A stretch of DNA of 64,000 bases, taken from Salinicola salarius. Lineage in GTDB: Bacteria > Pseudomonadota > Gammaproteobacteria > Pseudomonadales > Halomonadaceae. The DNA is taken from the NCBI RefSeq assembly GCF_003206135.1, contig NZ_PZJT01000009.1, positions 177,882-241,881 on the forward strand. Reading direction: 5' to 3'. The notes under the pieces were generated by a model. The model did not search any database, was not told the DNA's origin, and saw only the letters and a program-made list of their open reading frames with translations. The translations under genes were made by a program, and so were the position numbers. Every line of letters begins with the position of its first letter. Position 1 is the first letter of the stretch. Of the stretch, positions 8,551 to 16,500 are shown piece after piece.

Positions 8551-8606
8551 ACCATTTGACAAGCGTAAGCACTCGGACAAATTGTCCGGTGTTACGGCCG
8601 TTACAT
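8546..8606 (+). other. attC-like site of cassette 3 (weaker)
   Basis: A strong imperfect hairpin with two single-base bulges on one arm: CGTAAGCACTCGGACAA (8564-8580) folds against TTGTCCGGTGTTACG (8582-8596). It ends near GTTACAT (8600-8606), which would be the outer core with the chromosomal flank. The R'' box is degenerate (ACTAAAC at 8546 or ATTTGAC at 8554). The bulged hairpin argues for attC; the weak boxes leave doubt. Confidence 0.55.
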
Positions 8607-8658
8607 CAGGTGTTGCTGAAATACCGCTCTTGGCCGGAAGCGAACCTTCGAATTGGCC

Positions 8659-9366
8659 TCACCCCTCCAATGCGTAATCGATCGTCGTCACCACTCGCAC
8701 CCGCTTGATATCGGGTGTATAGCTGTCGAGATCTTCGATCGAGAAATAGCCCTGGGTGGCACTGCGGATCTCGCCGACGCGACTGCCGGAGTCTCTGGCG
8801 AACTGCTGAGCGACGCCGCGTGCATCCTTGGTCGCCTCGGCGATCATCTCCGGCTTGATGTCATTGAGGCCGGTGAACAGGAATTCGGTGCGGTAATCGT
8901 AGTTGGGTGACAGCACGACGCCGGCGCGCACCAGTTCTCCCGTTTCTGGCATCGCTTTCTTGACGCCGTCGACCGCCGGGGTGCGCAGCAGCACCGTGGC
9001 TTCGGCCTGGTAACGCTCGTCGGGTCGGTCGGCGCCGTAGAGATTAGCGAATCGATCGGTCACTTGAGGCGAGGTCACGGTAATGTTGTCGGTCTCGAAC
9101 CCCCGCTGCGTGAGAAATTCGCGAATGCGAGTTTCCTGCATGGTCAGCTTCTGCTGCAGCGCGTCCAGCTCGTTGGCGGTCACGGTGTAATGCAGCGGCC
9201 AGAGCGCCATGTCCGCCGGCACTTCGCGCTCCGAAAGGCCCTTGACCGTGACGCTGCGACCGGCGTCGCGCCAGGTTTCAGCGGCATCCTCGATGTAGCT
9301 CCCGCCCCAGATCATGCCGATTGCCAGCAAGCCTCCCAGCACTATCGCGCTCCGCACCTGTAGCAT
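8659..9366 (-). CDS. SIMPL-domain (DUF541) periplasmic protein
   Basis: 235-residue SIMPL/DUF541 family protein. A hydrophobic N-terminal segment (AIVLGGLLAIGMIWGGSYI) serves as membrane anchor or signal. The SIMPL domain begins with the usual VTVKGLSEREVPAD and continues through the ITVTSPQVTDRFANLYG region. Family members are cell-envelope proteins, some linked to oxidative stress, with no agreed reaction. The ATG at 9366 is chosen because GGAG lies properly spaced before it; a longer frame to 9408 lacks this. Its 3' end abuts the cassette array, so it marks the chromosomal right flank. Confidence 0.88.
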   Translation of the reverse strand: MLQVRSAIVLGGLLAIGMIWGGSYIEDAAETWRDAGRSVTVKGLSEREVPADMALWPLHYTVTANELDALQQKLTMQETRIREFLTQRGFETDNITVTSPQVTDRFANLYGADRPDERYQAEATVLLRTPAVDGVKKAMPETGELVRAGVVLSPNYDYRTEFLFTGLNDIKPEMIAEATKDARGVAQQFARDSGSRVGEIRSATQGYFSIEDLDSYTPDIKRVRVVTTIDYALEG

Positions 9367-9589
9367 CTTTGTTTCTCCGGTTTCGATACACGTCGGTGAT
9401 GCTGTCATCGTAGCCGGTTATCGCGGGCGCGAGACGGTTCGCTGCTGTCTTGCTGTTCGGTATTCATCAATCTCAATGATATTCGACTTTGCACTAACTG
9501 ATTAGCCGCCTAATAAGTCGGCCTCCATAATCTCGTCATCGGTTGGGCCAAGGGGCCTGCCACGCAAACGTAGATATTGGAGTGTCATC

Positions 9590-9964
9590 ATGAAAACTCG
9601 CATTCTCGCCGCTATCGCACTGGTCGTTGCACTGCCTGCCGCCGCTCAGGCCAACAGCGTCATGGAACAACGGGCATTCGCCCAGCAGCGTGAAGCGCTG
9701 AATACCCAGGCGACTTCCGAATATCAGTTGCTGCCGTCCGACTATCGCATCGATACCGTCAGCGGTGGTCATAGCACTGCAGCCGACCATTCACTGGCCT
9801 ATGTCGCGGCGATCACGCAGCGGGCAACCGATATCACCGGCGGCAACGTCGGACTCGTCGGCCAGGGTCAGAGCGTTTCCGCCGCTCAGGCGCTGCAGAA
9901 CGTGAACGGTGGCGCCGATGCCGGCCAGGGCAATGTCGAAGTGACCTTCGCCAGCCTCGACTGA
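9590..9964 (+). CDS. Small secreted protein of unknown function
   Basis: 124-residue protein with a clear Sec signal peptide (MKTRILAAIALVVALPAAAQA, cut before NSVMEQ). The mature part is small and polar, rich in Ala, Gln and Gly, with the segment TGGNVGLVGQGQSVSAAQAL. No cysteines or known domain are visible. It is a single-gene unit, divergent from the SIMPL gene and followed by a strong terminator. I do not recognise the family. Confidence 0.75.
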   Translation: MKTRILAAIALVVALPAAAQANSVMEQRAFAQQREALNTQATSEYQLLPSDYRIDTVSGGHSTAADHSLAYVAAITQRATDITGGNVGLVGQGQSVSAAQALQNVNGGADAGQGNVEVTFASLD

Positions 9965-10043
9965 TCGCGCCGTATCAACGGTTGGCGCCCGGGAGGCGAG
10001 CGCCGAGAAGCGTGTCCCTCGATTTCCCCCATACCTCCAACTT

Positions 10044-10075
10044 CCCCGGACCCTCCCCTGGTCCGGGGCTTTTTT
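10044..10075 (+). terminator. Rho-independent terminator
   Basis: CCCCGGACC (10044-10052) pairs with GGTCCGGGG (10060-10068), followed by CTTTTTTG. It ends the small secreted-protein gene and faces the otsA 3' end. Confidence 0.92.
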
Positions 10076-10117
10076 GTGCCTGGCCTTCGTCATTCCGGCA
10101 GGCCTCGTGATTCCCGG

Positions 10118-11500
10118 TCAGGTGGCGTCCGTGTTCTGCTGGCTCAGGTGTTCGATGAAGCGCCGGCGCCATTCGAGCAGGCTGTTGCGCCTGAGCACGC
10201 CGATCATCTGCTGGTAGCGTTCCTGGCGTTCCTCGAGCGGCATGTTCAGGGCCTGTTCGATGGCGCTGGCGATGGCATGCACGTCGTAGGGATTGACCAG
10301 TAGCGCGCGGCTCAGCTCTTTGGCGGCGCCGGCCAGCTCGCTGAGTACCAGTACGCCGGGGTCTTCGGGATCCTGGGCGGCGACGAACTCCTTGCAGACC
10401 AGGTTCATGCCGTCGCGAAGCGGGGTCACCAGGCCGACCCGGGCGGAACGGAACAGGCCGATCAGCGCGTCGCGGGGGAAGGTCTGGTTGAGATAGTGCA
10501 CTGGCATCCAGTCGAGATCGGCGTAGGTGCCGTTGATATGCCCGGCCATCTCCTCGAGTTGGCGGCGCAGCTCGTCATACTCGGGGATCGCGCTGCGCGA
10601 GGGGCTGGCGATCTGCATGAAGATCGTCTTCTGGCGGCGATGCTCGAAGTTGGTGAGCAGCGCCTCGATGGCGTTGAAGCGCTGTACCAGGCCCTTGGAG
10701 TAATCGAGCCGGTCGGCGCCGATGATCAGGTCGCGTTCGCCGAGATCCGCCTTGAGCTGACGCGCCTGTTCGTTGTCGCGGGAGTGCTCGGCTTCGGCGG
10801 TTAGCTCGTCGACATCGATACCCACCGGGTAGACGCCGGTACGAATCTTCTGGCCGTTGCACTCGATGGTGTCGCCGGAAATCTCGGCGCCGAAGGTTTC
10901 GATCGCGGCCTGACGGAAGGCGTGCAGATCGTTGTTGGTCTGGAAGCCGATCAGGTCGTAGTGGAGCAGGTCGTCGAGCAGTTCGCGGTAGCCGGGCATC
11001 GCGCGCAGCAGGTCGTAGCTGGGGAAGGGGATGTGCAGATAGAAGCCCATCGGGTCCTTGACGCCTTCCTTGCGCAGCGCCTTGCCCAGCGGCAGCAGGT
11101 GATAGTCGTGTACCCAGATCAGTTCACCGCCTTCGAGCAGGTTGCTCAGGGCGTGGGCGAAGCGGTCGTTGACCCGCTGATAGGCCTTGGCGTACTCCAG
11201 CCGGAAGTCCATGGCGCCAAGGTTGAAGTGGAAGACCGGCCAGAGGACTTCGTTGGAGAAGCCCAGGTAATAGTCTTCATAGTCTTCCCGGGATAGCGGC
11301 AGGGTGGCGTAGGTGATGTTGTCACGCTGCACGGTGGTGGGTTCGGTGATGGCCGTTTCGCTGACCTCGCCGTCCCAGCCGAACCACAACCCGCCGTATT
11401 CGTCGAGTGCGCCGGTGATCGCCACGGCCAGGCCGCCGGCCTGGGACTTGCCGGGCTCCGGGACGGATACGCGATTGGAAATGACGACGAGACGTGTCAT
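10118..11500 (-). CDS. otsA: Trehalose-6-phosphate synthase
   Basis: GT20 glycosyltransferase (460 residues) that joins UDP-glucose and glucose-6-phosphate to make trehalose-6-phosphate, a compatible-solute precursor. The N-terminus has SNRV and the glycine pair QAGGLAVAI used to bind the sugar donor. The middle has [10 protein letters not shown] and FYLHIPFPS. The C-terminal half has [24 protein letters not shown] and [10 protein letters not shown]. The ATG overlaps the GH15 stop by four bases (ATGA). The operon order otsB-GH15-otsA suggests coordinated trehalose synthesis and turnover under osmotic stress. Confidence 0.96.
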   Translation of the reverse strand: MTRLVVISNRVSVPEPGKSQAGGLAVAITGALDEYGGLWFGWDGEVSETAITEPTTVQRDNITYATLPLSREDYEDYYLGFSNEVLWPVFHFNLGAMDFRLEYAKAYQRVNDRFAHALSNLLEGGELIWVHDYHLLPLGKALRKEGVKDPMGFYLHIPFPSYDLLRAMPGYRELLDDLLHYDLIGFQTNNDLHAFRQAAIETFGAEISGDTIECNGQKIRTGVYPVGIDVDELTAEAEHSRDNEQARQLKADLGERDLIIGADRLDYSKGLVQRFNAIEALLTNFEHRRQKTIFMQIASPSRSAIPEYDELRRQLEEMAGHINGTYADLDWMPVHYLNQTFPRDALIGLFRSARVGLVTPLRDGMNLVCKEFVAAQDPEDPGVLVLSELAGAAKELSRALLVNPYDVHAIASAIEQALNMPLEERQERYQQMIGVLRRNSLLEWRRRFIEHLSQQNTDAT

Positions 11501-13323
11501 ACGGCCTCCTCCCAGTTACGACTGAGATGTGTTGCCGAGTTGATCAACCCGACCATGCTGTAGGTCTGCGGGAAGTTGCCCCACAGTTCGCGGTGGGCGG
11601 TGTCCAGATCCTCGGAGAGCAGTCCGAGGGGATTGCGACATTCGAGCATGTTGTCGAACAGGCGCCGGGCTTCGTCCTTGCGGCCGATCGCGCAGAGCGC
11701 GTCGATGAACCAGAAGGTGCAGATGTTGAAGGCGTTCTCGGGTGGACCGAAATCGTCGGCGGCGGCGTAGCGGAACAGGTGGTCGCCGCGGCGCAGTTCG
11801 GCCTCGATGGCGCAGACCGTGGAGACGAAGCGCGGGTCGTCGGCTTCGAGGAAGCCGAGTTCGTGCATCAGCAGCAGGCTGGCGTCCATGGTTTCGCCGC
11901 CGAAGCTCTCGGTGAAGGCCTGGCGCGATTCGCTCCACGCCTCGCGGCAGATGATCTCGTGCATGCGCTCGGCCTGCTGTCGCCAGTGAATCGAATCCTC
12001 GGGCAGCTCGAGCTGGCCGGCAATGCGCGCCAGCCGGTCGCAGGCCGCCCAGCACATGATCGAGGAATAGGTGTGCACGCGGGCGCGGCCGCGATATTCC
12101 CAGATGCCGGCATCGGGCTTGTCGAACAGTCGCGCGGCCTGCTCGCCGAGTGCCGTGAGGCGGCGAAACAGCGCCTCGTCGCCGGGGCGCGTCAGGCGCT
12201 CGTCGAAGAAGGCCTGGTTGGCCGCCAGCACGACGGCGCCGTAGACGTCGTGCTGGATCTGGCTGTAGGCGGCGTTGCCGGTGCGTACCGGCCCCATGCC
12301 GCGATAGCCGCCCAGCCCGGGCATGTCGAATTCTTCGAGCCGGGTCTCGCCGCCGATGCCGTAGAGCGGTTGCAGCTCGCTCTCGGCGGCACCAACGACC
12401 AGGTTGAGAATGTAGTTGAGATAATTCTCCATGGTGGCCGTGGTGCCCAGCCGGTTGAGCGCATGGACCACGAAATAGGCGTCGCGCAGCCAGCAGTAGC
12501 GGTAGTCCCAGTTGCGCTGGCTGTCGGCGGCCTCGGGTAACGAGGTGGTCATCGCCGCGATCACCGCGCCAGTATCCTCGAAGGTGCTCAGCTTGAGGGT
12601 CATCGCGGCGCGGATGACCGCATGCTGCCAGTCGAAGGGAATCGACAGTCCGCGAACCCATTCGTGCCAGTAGGTGGCGGTCTCGCTATGAAAGCGTTGG
12701 CACAGCGTCGTGACCGATTCGGTGACGCTTTCGTCGGGGCCGAGCAGGAAGTTGAGTTCGCCGTCGAGCACGATCGGCGATTCCTGCTGGACGTAGGTGA
12801 TCGAGGCGTCGGTGGTCAGACGCGTGATCCGATTGCGACCGATATAGCGAATATGGTGACTGCCTTGCGTGGTATCCGGCGTCTGGGTGCCGTATTCGCT
12901 GGTCGGACGCAGTTTGACGCGGATCACCGGCGTGCCCGCCAGGGGCTCGACACGACGGACCAGAGCGACCGGACGAAAAGCCCGCCCGAATTGATTGAAG
13001 CGCGGGCAGAAGTCGCTGATGCGAATGCGTCCGCCGTACTTGTCGGTGAGTTCCGTGCAGAGGATGGCGGTGTTGCGCTGATAGTACTGCCTGGTGCCGA
13101 CCAGATCCTGCAGCTCGATGCTGAAATAGCCGCGATCCTGGGTATCCATCAGGTGCGAGAAGAACGGGTCGCCGTCGAAGCGGGGCAGGCAGCACCAGAC
13201 GATGCGCGCCTGGGCATCGATGAGCGCGCCGATCTGGCAGTTGCCGATCAGGCCGAGTTCCAGGGTATGTTCCGCATGGCGGAGCGGGGTCAAAGGTCCC
13301 GCGTTGTCATACTCTCCAACCAT
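11497..13323 (-). CDS. GH15 family glycoside hydrolase (glucoamylase/trehalase-like)
   Basis: 608-residue GH15 protein. The N-terminal beta-sandwich starts at LGLIGNCQIGALIDAQARIVWCCLPRFD, and the (alpha/alpha)6 catalytic barrel contains NWDYRYCWLRDAYF and, near the C-terminus, the GLLSEDLD stretch with the second acid. GH15 members include glucoamylases, glucodextranases and bacterial trehalases. Being sandwiched between otsB and otsA makes trehalose or a related glucoside the likely substrate, which is inference. It overlaps otsB by 34 bp and otsA by 4 bp. No signal peptide is seen, so it should act in the cytoplasm. Confidence 0.92.
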   Translation of the reverse strand: MVGEYDNAGPLTPLRHAEHTLELGLIGNCQIGALIDAQARIVWCCLPRFDGDPFFSHLMDTQDRGYFSIELQDLVGTRQYYQRNTAILCTELTDKYGGRIRISDFCPRFNQFGRAFRPVALVRRVEPLAGTPVIRVKLRPTSEYGTQTPDTTQGSHHIRYIGRNRITRLTTDASITYVQQESPIVLDGELNFLLGPDESVTESVTTLCQRFHSETATYWHEWVRGLSIPFDWQHAVIRAAMTLKLSTFEDTGAVIAAMTTSLPEAADSQRNWDYRYCWLRDAYFVVHALNRLGTTATMENYLNYILNLVVGAAESELQPLYGIGGETRLEEFDMPGLGGYRGMGPVRTGNAAYSQIQHDVYGAVVLAANQAFFDERLTRPGDEALFRRLTALGEQAARLFDKPDAGIWEYRGRARVHTYSSIMCWAACDRLARIAGQLELPEDSIHWRQQAERMHEIICREAWSESRQAFTESFGGETMDASLLLMHELGFLEADDPRFVSTVCAIEAELRRGDHLFRYAAADDFGPPENAFNICTFWFIDALCAIGRKDEARRLFDNMLECRNPLGLLSEDLDTAHRELWGNFPQTYSMVGLINSATHLSRNWEEAV

Positions 13324-14075
13324 GTCAGTACCTCCTGTACTGATTCAAGGGAGTAGTTTGCGGCCGTCTCATCCTGATGGCCGACACGTATGGAATGGCC
13401 GCCGCGAGCGTTGACGATACGAAAGGCGTCTTCGTCGGTGACGTCGTCGCCGATGAAAACCGGCGTGCGGCTCCGGAAGGCCGAGGTTTCGTCGAGCAGG
13501 CGGGCAACGGCGGTCCCTTTATGATAGCCGCCGGGACGCAACTCGAGGACGCACTTGCCGTCGATCAGCTCGAAGGTGTCGCCAAGCGCCCGATGCTGGG
13601 CCTCGAAGAACTCGCGACACGCCTCGGCGAGTTCCGGAACGCTGCGGTAGTGCAGGGTCAGCGAGACGCCCTTGTCCTCGTAGTGCAAGCCGGGATGGGC
13701 CTCGACGAAGGTTGCCAGGGCATCACGGCAGGCGGCCAGTTGGGCAGGCTGGTCGATCGCCGTGTGGCGCGTGCCGTCGCGGTCGCGCCATTCCAGCCCG
13801 TGAATGCCCGCCATCGGCAGGGAAACCGGGGCGAGCAGGCGCTCGAGCTGATCCAGCGGACGCCCGCTGACCACCGCCACCGCGCCGCCGAAGACCTGGT
13901 CGAGTTCGCCGAGAATCGCCTTCAGGTGCGGGGAGACGCGGACATCGTCGGGGTGGGCGGCGAGCGACACCAGAGTGCCGTCGAAATCGAGGAACAGCGC
14001 CCAGTCGCGGCGTGCCACGGGCAGTTGTGAAGCAGGACGCTGTGAAGATGAAAGAGGCGTCGAAGGTTTGGTCAT
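13290..14075 (-). CDS. otsB: Trehalose-6-phosphate phosphatase
   Basis: HAD-superfamily phosphatase (261 residues) that removes phosphate from trehalose-6-phosphate. Motif I is LFLDFDGTLVSL with the nucleophile Asp, motif II is VVSGRP, and motif IV is IGDDVTDEDAF; the cap domain contains GIHGLEWRDRDG. The frame is open further upstream to 14378, but the ATG at 14075 fits the family length and the extra part is low-complexity. It is the first gene of the operon and overlaps the GH15 gene. Confidence 0.94.
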   Translation of the reverse strand: MTKPSTPLSSSQRPASQLPVARRDWALFLDFDGTLVSLAAHPDDVRVSPHLKAILGELDQVFGGAVAVVSGRPLDQLERLLAPVSLPMAGIHGLEWRDRDGTRHTAIDQPAQLAACRDALATFVEAHPGLHYEDKGVSLTLHYRSVPELAEACREFFEAQHRALGDTFELIDGKCVLELRPGGYHKGTAVARLLDETSAFRSRTPVFIGDDVTDEDAFRIVNARGGHSIRVGHQDETAANYSLESVQEVLTWLESMTTRDL

Positions 14076-14319
14076 GGGCCGCGAGCTCGTCTGAGTGAAT
14101 GGTCGGGTGGGTCGGCGTAGCCGCTCGCCTGGGGTATCCGGAAGAGCCGCTCGGAAGCGCGGCCCGAAAGACCGGCTCGAAAGACTGGCCCAGGAGCGCC
14201 AGAGAAAACCCACCCATGAGGGGTGGAGCAAGGCGCCGGTTGGCAACGCCGGCTGCCTGCCGGCATGGTTCCGATACGCCCGGTCGCGGGCAGAATCGGG
14301 TGGCGCCTTGCCGTAGGGC

Positions 14320-14496
14320 TCAGTGTTCGGCTTGCTCGAACTGTTCGGCGGCGCGCAGCGCTTCTTCCTGAGTTGCATGCTCGGAAACGACGCGCTCGTT
14401 GTCGGGCTGGCTTTCGTCGATGACCACCCAGGCGGTGATCTTTTCTTTCAGATCGCTACTGTCGAACACTGGTTCCACGCGGGCTTGTTTCTGCAT
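14320..14496 (-). CDS. Small acidic hypothetical protein
   Basis: 58-residue polar protein starting MQKQARVEPVFDSSDLKEK and ending in an Ala/Glu helix (ATQEEALRAAEQFEQAEH). The ATG at 14496 has GGAGG eight bases upstream; the frame is open to 14667, but that part looks non-coding. It is a probable cytoplasmic small protein of unknown role, located ahead of the trehalose operon on the same strand. Confidence 0.65.
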   Translation of the reverse strand: MQKQARVEPVFDSSDLKEKITAWVVIDESQPDNERVVSEHATQEEALRAAEQFEQAEH

Positions 14497-14653
14497 CTCT
14501 TCATCCTCCGTGACGATACCGATTGTCGGCTCGGCGATGGGCCTGGAGGCCCTTGGTGCCGCTCGCCGGATGGCGGGCGGTCGTGCTCGGTGCAGGGATG
14601 GCGGGGCGCTTGTCATCCTGGACAAGCCGCCGAATCGATTGCCCGATCCGGGC

Positions 14654-14956
14654 TCAGTCCTCGTCATCCTCGGGAGACTGGAAGGCGCGCTTGTCGTCCG
14701 GGAGTCTCACCATGTCGCCGACGTTGAGTTCGCCGTGGCTGTCATGGCGCTTGCCGTCGTCGTCGATCAGGGCGGCGACCTTGCCGATGCTGACGCCGTC
14801 CTTGTAGGCCTCGACCTGGACCCGCGCCGTGGCGCCGTGATAGCGCGCAGTCAGCATCATGCCCGGCTGCGGGGTGACGCGGTGCTGTTCGTCCTTGGCA
14901 TAGTGGGCGTCGACACTGGCCCCGCCGGGGGTATCCCATTCGATATGCTTGTGCAT
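14654..14956 (-). CDS. Hypothetical 100-residue protein
   Basis: Begins MHKHIEWDTPGGASVDAHYAKD, preceded by AAGGAG at good spacing. The body has alternating hydrophobic/polar residues suggestive of a small beta-barrel (MMLTARYHGATARVQVEAYKDG) and ends in an acidic tail (SPEDDED). No known domain is recognised. It is probably a single small gene with its own ribosome site, upstream of the 58-residue ORF on the same strand. Confidence 0.7.
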   Translation of the reverse strand: MHKHIEWDTPGGASVDAHYAKDEQHRVTPQPGMMLTARYHGATARVQVEAYKDGVSIGKVAALIDDDGKRHDSHGELNVGDMVRLPDDKRAFQSPEDDED

Positions 14957-15190
14957 GGCTGTCTCCTTACCGTTGACGAAAACGCTGATTCAGCGTAGCT
15001 GCCAATCGCTTGATTTGCTGCCAGTATAGTGACCGCTAGAACAATTCCGTTGGATGACTCGTGCTATCCCGGATGCCACACGGCACGCCGAAAGGTGAAG
15101 ACACGAACGGTTACGATCGCTTGTCTTTTGCCCGGCGTGCCAGCAGAGTGAACGTGGTCTTTCGCAACCCAACAAAGAGTGACAACAGCG

Positions 15191-16393
15191 ATGAAGAAGA
15201 CAGTACTCGCACTGGCCATTGCCGCTACCACGGCGTGTACCGGTGTCGCGCAGGCGGACGTCAAGGTAGGGTTTCTCGGCGGCTTTACCGGCGGTATCGA
15301 AAGCCTGACACCGCCGATCTTCGATGGCGCCAAACTGGCCATGGCCGAAATCAACGAACAAGGCGGCCTGCTGGATGGCGAAGACATGGTCATGCCCTCC
15401 GGCGATACGACCTGTTCGGATGCGTCGGCGGCCTCCAACGCGGCCGACCGGCTGGTGAACAGCGAGAAGGTGACCGCGATCGTGGGGGCGCTGTGTACCG
15501 GTGCGACGATCGCGGCGGCCAACAATGCCGCAATCCCCGGTGGCGTGGTGATGGTGTCGCCGGCTTCCACGGCGCCGGCGGTAACGGATCTGGAAGATAA
15601 CGATCTGGTCTTCCGTACCGTGCCTTCCGATGCGTTCCAGGGCGTGCAGCTTGCCAAGCTGCTGCTGTCCAAGGGGATCGAGGACGTGGCGGTGACGTTC
15701 GTCAACAACGACTACGGTCAGGGGCTCGACGACGCTTTCACCAAGACCTTCGAAGCCGAAGGCGGCACGATTTCCGCCAACCTGGCGCATGAAGACAACC
15801 GCGCCGATTACCGTTCGGAGATCGGTCAGCTTTCGTCCGGCGGCTCGCAGACGCTGGTCGTGCTGGCCTACGCCGACACGTCCGGTCAGACGATCCTGCG
15901 CCAGGCCTATGAAAGCGGAGCGTTTACCCAGTTCGCCGGTGGCGATGGCATGGTCGGCAACTCGCTGGTCGAAGCGGTCGGCGCCGACGTGCTCGAAGGC
16001 ATGATCGCGACGCGTCCGGGCTCGCCGGATGTGCCGGGCGCGGATGTCTTCAACGGTCTGGCCGAAGACGCCGGTATCGATCCGAGCGCGGTGTTCGCGG
16101 CACAGTCCTACGATGCCGCCTTCCTGCTCGCGCTCGCCATCGAGAAGAACGGCAGCGCGGATCGTGAAGGGCTCTCCGCGGCGCTGCGCGATGTCGCCAC
16201 GGCGCCGGGCGAGACGATCCTGCCGGGCGAGTGGGAGAAGGCCAAGCAGCTGATCGCCGAAGGCAAGGAGATCGACTATCAGGGTGCTTCCGGCAACCAG
16301 GAGTTCGATGACAACGGTGACGTGCCGGGTATCGTGGTCGAGATGGCCGTGGAAGACGGCAAGTTCGTGACCAAGGGCGCGATCGAGAAATAA
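15191..16393 (+). CDS. livK: Branched-chain amino-acid-type ABC substrate-binding protein (LivJ/LivK-like)
   Basis: 400-residue periplasmic binding protein of the Leu/Ile/Val receptor family. The signal peptide is MKKTVLALAIAATTACTGVAQA, and the mature domain starts DVKVGFLGGFTGGIESL. Typical lobes follow, with GDTTCSDASAASNAADRLV and VAVTFVNNDYGQGLDDAF. It converges on a complete livGFHM set and is very probably its receptor. Members also bind urea, amides or aromatic acids, so the ligand is not certain. The ATG at 15191 is used because the signal peptide begins there. Confidence 0.9.
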   Translation: MKKTVLALAIAATTACTGVAQADVKVGFLGGFTGGIESLTPPIFDGAKLAMAEINEQGGLLDGEDMVMPSGDTTCSDASAASNAADRLVNSEKVTAIVGALCTGATIAAANNAAIPGGVVMVSPASTAPAVTDLEDNDLVFRTVPSDAFQGVQLAKLLLSKGIEDVAVTFVNNDYGQGLDDAFTKTFEAEGGTISANLAHEDNRADYRSEIGQLSSGGSQTLVVLAYADTSGQTILRQAYESGAFTQFAGGDGMVGNSLVEAVGADVLEGMIATRPGSPDVPGADVFNGLAEDAGIDPSAVFAAQSYDAAFLLALAIEKNGSADREGLSAALRDVATAPGETILPGEWEKAKQLIAEGKEIDYQGASGNQEFDDNGDVPGIVVEMAVEDGKFVTKGAIEK

Positions 16394-16421
16394 TCCTCGT
16401 CGACTTCAGGGCAACGCCCAG

Positions 16422-16460
16422 AACGCAAAACCCCGAGCTCAGGCTCGGGGTTTTTGCGTT
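16422..16460. terminator. Bidirectional terminator between livK and livM
   Basis: CCCCGAGC (16431-16438) pairs with GCTCGGGG (16443-16450), with AACGCAAAA on one side and TTTTTGCGTT on the other. The symmetrical A/T tracts serve both converging transcription units. Confidence 0.93.
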
Positions 16461-16500
16461 CAGGTGTCGCGGTTCGCGTTCGGCTGTTCGAGCGTCGCGA

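Larger units (their letters stand above)
5287..8606 (+). mobile_element. Integron-type gene cassette array without integrase (CALIN-like)
   Basis: Three single-gene cassettes, all read rightwards, each followed by an attC-type site. Integrase recombination cuts G^TTRRRY, so the R'' box near a cassette's end should be the complement of the R' box at its own start. That is what is seen: GTTAGGC (5287) with GCCTAAC (6139), and GTTCGGC (6201) with GCCGAAC (7505). The third cassette starts with GTTAAGT (7595) and ends in a weaker site. Boundaries are therefore about 5288-6201, 6202-7595 and 7596-8600. The block is visibly AT-richer than its neighbours. No intI gene or clear attI is present. Confidence 0.82.

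Noticed and set aside
11494..13356. Long plus-strand ORFs opposite the GH15 and otsA genes
   Set aside because: Antisense frames opened by high GC; the minus-strand proteins have full catalytic motifs.
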